Shown: piece by piece, positions 6,542-11,229 of the stretch
Numbering within the stretch: position 1 is the stretch's first letter
Layout of the letters: every line of letters begins with the position of its first letter
Source: Candidatus Eiseniibacteriota bacterium
GTDB lineage: Bacteria; Eisenbacteria; RBG-16-71-46
Length of the DNA stretch: 11,229 bases
Direction of reading: 5' to 3'
NCBI GenBank assembly: GCA_005893365.1
Contig: VBPB01000003.1
Span: 15,908-27,136 of the forward strand
The notes under the pieces: model-generated
The model's database searches: none
What the model was told of the DNA's origin: nothing
Seen by the model: only the letters and a program-made list of their open reading frames with translations
Translations under genes and position numbers: made by a program

Positions 6542-7369
6542 TCAGCGGAAGAGCAGCAACCGCACGCCGACCGAGGCGAGGGCGATCGCCAGGCCGCGAA
6601 GGATCCAGCGTCCGTGCAGGCGCGACGAGAGCCAGGCCCCGAAGGGCGCCCCGGCCAGCACGCCGACGACGAGCGGCACGGTGCGCGCGAGCCCGGGGGT
6701 GAGGTTGCCCGTGAAGCCGTGGACCAGCACGCCGGCCAGCGCCAGGAGCGCCAGCACGAAGTGCGAGGTGGCGGTGGCGATGTGGGTCGGGAATCCCAGC
6801 GCGTACACCATGATCGGCACGTGGATGATGCCACCGCCGATCCCGAGCAGGCTCGACACGAAGCCCACGATCGCGCTGAGGACGATCCCGAGTCCGAGCC
6901 GGGGCGTGTACGCGTGGACCGTGCCGTCGCGCTCGACCAGCCGCCGCGCGCCCGCCGTGGCGACCGGCCCGGGCGCGACCTGGGCCCGGAACAGGATGAA
7001 CCCGGCGCCCAAGATCAGGACGGTGCCGAGCAGCGGGTCGAAGACGGCGCGGTCCAGCGAGCGCGTGGCGAAGGCGCCCAGGATGGCGCCCGGCAGGCCG
7101 GCCAGCGCGAAGATCAGGCCGGATCGGAAGTCCACCCGCCGCCGGCGCGCGTAGGCGAAGGAGCCTGAGGTCGCGTTGGCGCAGGCCACGGCGAGCGAGG
7201 TGGCGGTCAGGATCGCCGCCCGCTCGCGCGGGTAGAGGATCGCCAGCAGCGGGACCAGGATGAACCCCCCGCCGGCGCCGATCAGCGTGCCGAGGGCGCC
7301 GATGGCGAGACCCGCCAGGACCAGACCGAGCGATTGGATTGGGCTCATCGCGGCCGTCCACGCTATCAT
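6542..7369 (-). CDS. TSUP (TauE/SafE) family anion permease
   Basis: The product has 275 residues from ATG at 7369 (GGAG lies 12 nt upstream, a long spacing). The in-frame ATG at 7348 gives 268 residues and is almost equally plausible. The protein consists of two homologous halves with the diagnostic glycine-rich motifs LIGAGGGFILVP (29-40) and LLGIGGGIIHVP (174-185), each in the first helix region of its half, and about eight hydrophobic segments. A hydrophilic loop at about 130-155 joins the halves. The family exports or imports sulfur-containing or organic anions such as sulfite, sulfoacetate and taurine-derived products; the substrate here is not determined. It acts in the inner membrane. 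It stands alone, with genes of the opposite strand on both sides. Confidence 0.9.
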   Translation of the reverse strand: MIAWTAAMSPIQSLGLVLAGLAIGALGTLIGAGGGFILVPLLAILYPRERAAILTATSLAVACANATSGSFAYARRRRVDFRSGLIFALAGLPGAILGAFATRSLDRAVFDPLLGTVLILGAGFILFRAQVAPGPVATAGARRLVERDGTVHAYTPRLGLGIVLSAIVGFVSSLLGIGGGIIHVPIMVYALGFPTHIATATSHFVLALLALAGVLVHGFTGNLTPGLARTVPLVVGVLAGAPFGAWLSSRLHGRWILRGLAIALASVGVRLLLFR

Positions 7370-7512
7370 GGGGGTCAGGCTCTCCGGTCGTACGCGCGGG
7401 TGTTCGTCCGGCGCGCCGGCCGCCGGCAGGTGGTGGCGATGCGGCAGACCTCGATCCCCTGAGGCCGCGGGGCCGCCCCCGATGATGGGGCGATGCCCAG
7501 GAGTCGGAACGG

Positions 7513-7716
7513 ATGGATCAGAAACAGGACGAGGGCAGTGGCCGGCGTGGAGCCCCGAAGCGGGGAGAGAAGACGACTCCGTCCCCTCCCACGCCGCAGA
7601 CCGAAGATCGCCTGGACGAGAGCCTCGATGAGTCGTTCCCCGCGAGCGACCCACCCGCGCACTCCCCGGTGAGCCACGCCCCCGACGGCGACGCGAATGA
7701 ACGCGGCGAAGGCTAG
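7513..7716 (+). CDS. Small acidic SFPASDPP-motif protein
   Basis: The product has 67 residues. ATG at 7513 is preceded by AGGAG (7499-7503) at 9 nt. The core EDRLDESLDESFPASDPPAH (31-50) matches a short motif that I recognise from many small uncharacterised bacterial proteins, generally written as LDEALEESFPASDPP. The rest is Gly/Pro/Lys-rich at the N-terminus and acidic at the C-terminus, with no membrane segment or signal peptide, so it is probably a disordered cytoplasmic protein. Function is unknown. A 6-bp hairpin (7474-7479 with 7487-7492) lies just upstream of the ribosome binding site. Recognition of the motif and the good ribosome binding site make it a real gene despite its size. 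Confidence 0.8.
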   Translation: MDQKQDEGSGRRGAPKRGEKTTPSPPTPQTEDRLDESLDESFPASDPPAHSPVSHAPDGDANERGEG

Positions 7717-7767
7717 CCGGTATGCATGCTGGTGCGGCGCCATCGCCTCGCCAAGTCGCGACGGTGA

Positions 7768-7838
7768 GCGGGCCTCCCCCGCCGACCGGGTTTTGCTCCG
7801 ACGCACGGTGGGTGAAATCCCACTGGAGGTTGGCCCGC
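7768..7838 (+). ncRNA. Candidate structured RNA element (unassigned)
   Basis: A 7-bp perfect closing stem (GCGGGCC 7768-7774 with GGCCCGC 7832-7838) encloses a 7-bp apical hairpin (7806-7812 with 7819-7825, one G-U pair) whose loop TGAAAT is flanked by GGG and CCC. TCC (7775-7777) can pair with GGA (7825-7827) to continue the closing stem, though that GGA begins at the last base of the apical hairpin. The loop resembles the GGTGxAAATCC arm of cobalamin riboswitches, and the following CCCGCC and GCGTAAGC add to the likeness. The upstream AGGGAA and other core blocks of that riboswitch are missing, so it is not called one. It may be a leader element of the haem fusion, a 3' element of the small gene, or a remnant of an intron or another RNA. 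Confidence 0.3.
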
Positions 7839-8005
7839 CCCGAGCGTAAGCTTTCCCCAGAGACATGAGGCCCCCGGCCGCGGCCCGGTCCTTGCGAGTC
7901 ATGGACGCGGAGAGCGCCCGCGGGGAAGCCCATCACCTCCCCTGGACTCCGATCCGGTCTGGAAAACCCCCATCGTCGCCTCGCCTCGACGAGGCCGCAA
8001 CCGTT

Positions 8006-8009
8006 GGAG
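8006..8009 (+). promoter_or_regulatory. Ribosome binding site that sets the start at 8015
   Basis: GGAG lies 5 nt before the ATG at 8015. The frame is open upstream to 7865, but this site and the signal peptide that begins here fix the start. Confidence 0.65.
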
Positions 8010-8014
8010 TCATC

Positions 8015-10764
8015 ATGCGTCGCGCTCCCCTCCTGCTCGCCATCGCCACGCTGGCGCTCGGGCTCCTGGCCTGGCCGCGTCACCTGGTCTCGCACGTGGC
8101 CGTCAATCCCGACTTCGTGCATTTTGAGAGCAGCCATGTGCATCCGGCTGCGATGACGCCAGATGGCACGCGCCTGCTAGTCGTGAACACCCCCGACGCG
8201 CGGCTCTCGGTGTTCGACGTGACCGGGGTGAGCCCGGTCCGGATCGCCGAGATCCCGGTGGGGCTCGAGCCGGTCTCGGTCGCCGCGCGCACCAACGGCG
8301 AGGCGTGGGTGGTCAACAACCTCTCCGACGACGTGAGCATCGTCGACCTCACCACGCTCCACACCCGCGCCACGTTGCGCGTCGGGGATGAGCCCAGCGA
8401 CGTGGTGTTCGCGGGGACCGCCAACAAGGCGTACGTGAGCGTCTCGCAGGAGGACGCGGTCAAGGTCTACGACCCCGCCAACCTCGCGGCCGCCCCGGTC
8501 GTGATCCCGATCGCGGGGCGCATGCCGCGGGCCCTCACCCGCAACCTGGACGGCAGCGAGGTGATCGTGGACGTCTTCGACTCGAGCGCCCAGTCCACGA
8601 CGCTCTCGGCCGCCGAGGCCGGCGACTCGCTGCCGCCGCCCAACCCGCCGCTGGCGCCGGGGCTCCCGCCCTCGCCCAAGACCGGCCTCATGCTCAAGAA
8701 GAACAACCAGCACTGGACCGACTCGGCGGGCCACCTGTGGGACTCCAAGATCCCCTACCAGGTGCCGCTCAACGAGGTGGTCTATCTCAACGCCACCACC
8801 AACACCCTCAAGGCGACGCGCTCCGACATCGCCAGCATCATGATGGGCGCGGCGACCAACCCGGTGTCCGGCGCGCTCGCCGTGACCGGGACCTACGCCG
8901 AGCTCGAGATCCGGCTCGAGCCCAACGTGCGCGGCCACATGACCGAACAGCGGCTCGCCGTCATCCCGGCCTTCAACCAGGCGCGCACGCTGATCGGCCT
9001 CGACCCACAGGTCAACTACGCCGTCTCACCGGGCCCCCAGTCCGAGGCCGACTCGGCGCTCGGCATGCCGACCGGCGTGTGCTGGTCGGCCGACGGCCAG
9101 CGCGTCTTCGTGACCTCGCTCGCCACCAACAAGCTCGGCGTGGTCAATCCCGCCGGCGCGGGCACCATCGTCTGGTCGCCGATCCGACGCGGCCGCGGCT
9201 CTACGTGGTGGGCCGGTTCCACAACCAGCTCCAGACCCTCTCGACCGCGAGCCTGGCCAGCGTCGCCGTCACCGCGATCGGCTTCGATCCCACGCCCGAT
9301 GCCATCGTCAACGGCCGGAAGTTCTTCTACGGCGGCTTCACCTCGGGCCACGGCGAGCAGGCGTGCGCCTCGTGCCATCTGTTCGGCGACTTCGACAACT
9401 TCGTCTGGGAACTGGGCAACCCGCAGGGCGCCATGGCCCCGCCCCCGCCCGGGATGCTCGATCCCAACCTCAGCGGCTTCCATCCCATGAAAGGCCCGAT
9501 GGTCACGCAGAGCCTGCGCGGCCTGACCAACACCGGCGTGCTCCACTGGCGCGGTGACCGGGCCGACCTCACCGCGTTCAACGGCGCGTTCGTGAGCCTG
9601 ATGGGGCGCGCGACCCAGCTGCCCGACAGCGAGATGGTCGCCTTCAGCGACTTCGTGATGCCGCTCGCCTATCCGCCCAACCCGTACCAGAACCTGGACC
9701 GCACCTTCCCCGACGCGCCGGTGGGACAGCCGAGCGCCGAGCGCGGCCGGCAGTTCTTCATGAACACGGCGGTGGACGGGCCGCTCAGGTGCGTCGACTG
9801 CCACGCGCTGCCGACCGGCACCAACGGCCAGGTCATCGACAAGGCCGCGCTGCTGGCGCCCCAGGACATGAAGGTCCCGCAGCTGCGCAACCTCTACAAG
9901 AAGACCGGCTTCAAGGACACGATCGGCGTGGTGAACAAGCGCGGGTTCGGCTACACCCACGACGGCTCGGTCGACAACCTCTTCGACTTCCTCCAGTTCC
10001 CGGGCTTCAACTTCGGCACCAACCCCGACGCCAAGCGCCGCGACCTCGAGCGCTTCCTGCTCAGCTTCGACACCGGCATGGCCCCCGCGGTCGGCTACCA
10101 GCTCACGTTCAACGGCGCCAACAACGCCGACCCCACCCTGAGCGCCCGCATGGACACGCTGGAGTCGCAGGCGGCCCTCGGCACCTGCGACCTGATCGCC
10201 AAGGGCCGCGTCGGCACGACCCCGCGCGGCTGGCTCTTCCAGAACGGCGCCTGGCGCTCCGACCTCTCGTCCGAAGCCCCAATCAGCCGCGCCCAGATGA
10301 TCGCGCTCGCCGCGTCGGGGCACGAGCTGACGGTGACCGGTGTGCCCTCAGGCTCAGGCACGCGCTGCGCGCTCGACCGCGACCGCGACGGGTTCATGGA
10401 CGCCGACGAGCTCGCCGCCGGCACCGATCCCGCCGACCCCAGCTCGCACCCGGTGACCGCCGTGACCCCGACCGGCGGCGCCGCGCCGCTCGGCCTGCGC
10501 GCCATCTATCCCAACCCCTTCCGAGCCGCCGCCACCGTCGACTTCACGTTGGCGCACGGCGGCCCGGCGTCGCTCACGGTCTTCGACATGCAGGGCCGGC
10601 GCGTCCGCGGCCTCCTGCGCGGGGTGCCGCTCGCGGCCGGACCGCACACGATCGAGTGGGATGGCCGTGGCGACGAGGGCCGCACGGTCGCGGCCGGGGC
10701 CTACTTCGTGCGGCTCGAGGCCGCGGGCCAGGACTGGCGCCAGAGGATCGTCCGCGTGCGGTGA
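8015..10764 (+). pseudogene. Secreted beta-propeller / di-haem cytochrome c peroxidase-like / FlgD-Ig fusion, frame broken near 9172
   Basis: Coding runs in one frame from ATG 8015 to about 9172 and in the frame one base back from there to TGA 10764. The repaired product would have about 915 residues plus any lost at the break. It has a signal peptide (1-28, MRRAPLLLAIATLALG), then a YVTN/lactonase-like propeller (about 35-400; HPAAMTPDGTRLLVVNTPDARLSVFDV, WVVNNLSDDVSIVDL, DEPSDVVFAG). A cytochrome c peroxidase/MauG-like region follows, with two haem c sites, CASCH (9364-9378) and CVDCH (9790-9804), plus HWRGDRADLTAFNGAF and a YTHDGSVDNLFDF motif typical of the second haem domain. A DRDRDGFMDADE calcium-type loop lies at about 786-797, and a FlgD-Ig tail at about 825-915. 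It is probably an exported redox protein. At the break about ten residues expected in this propeller family seem absent, so a deletion of 1 mod 3 bases, real or an assembly error, is likely. Confidence 0.85.
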
Positions 10765-10831
10765 GCCGGGGCGGAGACTCCCATCTCGGACCGCGGACCC
10801 CTCCCGGGCGGGGCGGGCGGCCGAGTCGGCA

Positions 10832-10859
10832 TTGGCAGGATTCGTGGGAACATTGTCAT
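10832..10859 (+). promoter_or_regulatory. Candidate promoter of the GlxA-like regulator gene
   Basis: TTGGCA (10832-10837, five of six matches to the -35 box) and TGTCAT (10854-10859, four of six to -10) are separated by 16 nt. The transcription start would be near 10866, leaving a short leader of about 28 nt before ATG 10894. This stretch is notably more AT-rich than its surroundings. Confidence 0.4.
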
Positions 10860-10893
10860 TGTGCCGTTCTCCCGCCGCCCCCACTCTCGTGGC

Positions 10894-11229
10894 ATGTCGA
10901 TACGCACGAGAGCCTGGCGAAGCCGCCTGGTCACGACGACCCGCACCCGGCGCGTGGCGATGCTCGCCTACCCCGACATCCAGGTGCTGGACGTCATGGG
11001 CCCGCTCGAGGTGTTCTCGCGCACGGCGCGCTGGCTCAAGGACAATGGCCGGCGCAGCGATGACGCGTACACCGTCGAGATCCTCGGCCTCACCCGCGGG
11101 GCCCTCACCACCTCCTCCGGCCTGCGCATCCATGCCGACCGCCGCTTCGACCAGGCCGGCCCCGGCATCGACACGCTGCTGATCGCCGGCGGCCGCGGCA
11201 CCGAGAAGTACCGCGCGCACCCCGGGCTC
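10894..11229 (+). CDS. DJ-1/PfpI-domain (GlxA-like, AraC-family) transcriptional regulator, N-terminal part
   Basis: The 112 visible residues run off the end of the window. The fold signature is clear: RRVAMLAYPDIQVLDVMGPLEVFSR (19-43), then YTVEILGLTRGALTTSSGLRI (58-78) and IDTLLIAGGRGTEKY (92-106). These are the first strand, the P-loop-like turn and the nucleophile-elbow strand region of the class I glutamine amidotransferase-like/PfpI domain. In GlxA-type regulators this domain precedes a C-terminal AraC helix-turn-helix, which would lie outside the window; a stand-alone PfpI protein is also possible. The start is uncertain: ATG 10894 has no Shine-Dalgarno, GTG 10861, GTG 10954 and ATG 10960 are in frame, and the first 18 residues are unusually Arg-rich. 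Confidence 0.8.
   Translation, partial: MSIRTRAWRSRLVTTTRTRRVAMLAYPDIQVLDVMGPLEVFSRTARWLKDNGRRSDDAYTVEILGLTRGALTTSSGLRIHADRRFDQAGPGIDTLLIAGGRGTEKYRAHPGL

Larger units (their letters stand above)
7717..8014 (+). other. 298-bp gene-free spacer before the haem fusion
   Basis: No convincing coding sequence is seen on either strand. The open frames crossing it have GC-driven composition and no family resemblance. It holds the foldable element at 7768-7838 and a short stem (7983-7987 with 7991-7995, GCCTC/GAGGC) about 20 nt before the start of the next gene. No good sigma-70 promoter is visible. Confidence 0.6.

Noticed and set aside
5425..6834. Long minus-strand frame opposite the permease gene
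   Set aside because: The translation is charged and repetitive with no family resemblance, while the plus strand encodes a clear APC permease.
7339..7369. Plus-strand promoter reading toward the small gene (TTGGGC and TATCAT)
   Set aside because: The -10-like TATCAT is good but spacing is 19 nt, the -35 box matches only three of six, and it overlaps the start codon of the TSUP gene.
7768..7860. Full cobalamin riboswitch
   Set aside because: Only one arm and a short downstream block look similar; the AGGGAA block and the later conserved blocks are not found, and the downstream gene is not a B12-type gene.
7865..8014. Earlier start for the haem fusion
   Set aside because: The signal peptide begins at the ATG at 8015, which has GGAG 5 nt upstream; the extension is not signal-like.
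7370..8143. N-terminal extension of the TSUP gene in the same open frame
   Set aside because: The extra residues are Arg/Gly/Pro-rich without homology, would overlap the small plus-strand gene and precede a normal TSUP N-terminus.
9160..9185. Programmed ribosomal frameshift
   Set aside because: No slippery heptamer or supporting stem is evident, and the conserved protein seems to lack residues at the junction, which frameshifting would not explain.
9016..10323. Minus-strand frame of over 400 codons opposite the haem domains
   Set aside because: The plus strand carries two CxxCH motifs and conserved peroxidase-type motifs here; the minus-strand product is a composition shadow.

Overview
This is a GC-rich (roughly 70% by eye), gene-dense bacterial chromosomal window with no mobile elements, rRNA, tRNA or CRISPR. 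Two secreted proteins end in a FlgD-type immunoglobulin-like tail (PNP...FTL...V.DxxGRRVR...WDGR...G.Y.VRLEA). This tail is typical of the FCB group and related, mostly uncultured phyla such as Candidatus Eisenbacteria. Together with the GC content it suggests such an organism, probably known from metagenome assemblies. The assignment is an inference; no marker gene is present.

Layout. 1-1029 (+) is the C-terminal part of a TPR protein cut by the window start. 1079-3229 (-) is a large exported protein with a Cys-rich block and the FlgD-Ig tail. 3513-4151 (-) is an exported DUF1579 protein followed by a strong hairpin. A 133-bp divergent spacer (4152-4284) holds candidate back-to-back promoters and a repeated 17-bp box. 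4285-5034 (+) is an isoprenylcysteine-methyltransferase-like membrane protein, and 5056-6534 (+), 21 bp behind it, is an APC-family amino-acid permease; the two look like an operon. 6542-7369 (-) is a TSUP/TauE-SafE anion permease, tail to tail with the APC gene across 7 bp. 7513-7716 (+) is a small acidic protein of the SFPASDPP type. 7717-8014 has no gene but contains a foldable, RNA-like element. 8015-10764 (+) is a secreted beta-propeller / di-haem cytochrome c peroxidase-like / FlgD-Ig fusion, broken by a frame change near 9172. 10894 to the window end (+) is the N-terminus of a DJ-1/PfpI (GlxA-like, AraC-family) regulator.

How the parts fit. The exported haem fusion, the FlgD-Ig protein and DUF1579 point to a busy cell envelope or surface. 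The permeases and the methyltransferase-like protein are inner-membrane functions. Apart from the methyltransferase/permease pair, the genes look like separate transcription units and do not form one obvious pathway. The items most worth checking are the frame break in the haem fusion (real or assembly error), the structured intergenic element at 7768-7838, and the unexplained families (the FlgD-Ig secreted protein and the SFPASDPP small protein).
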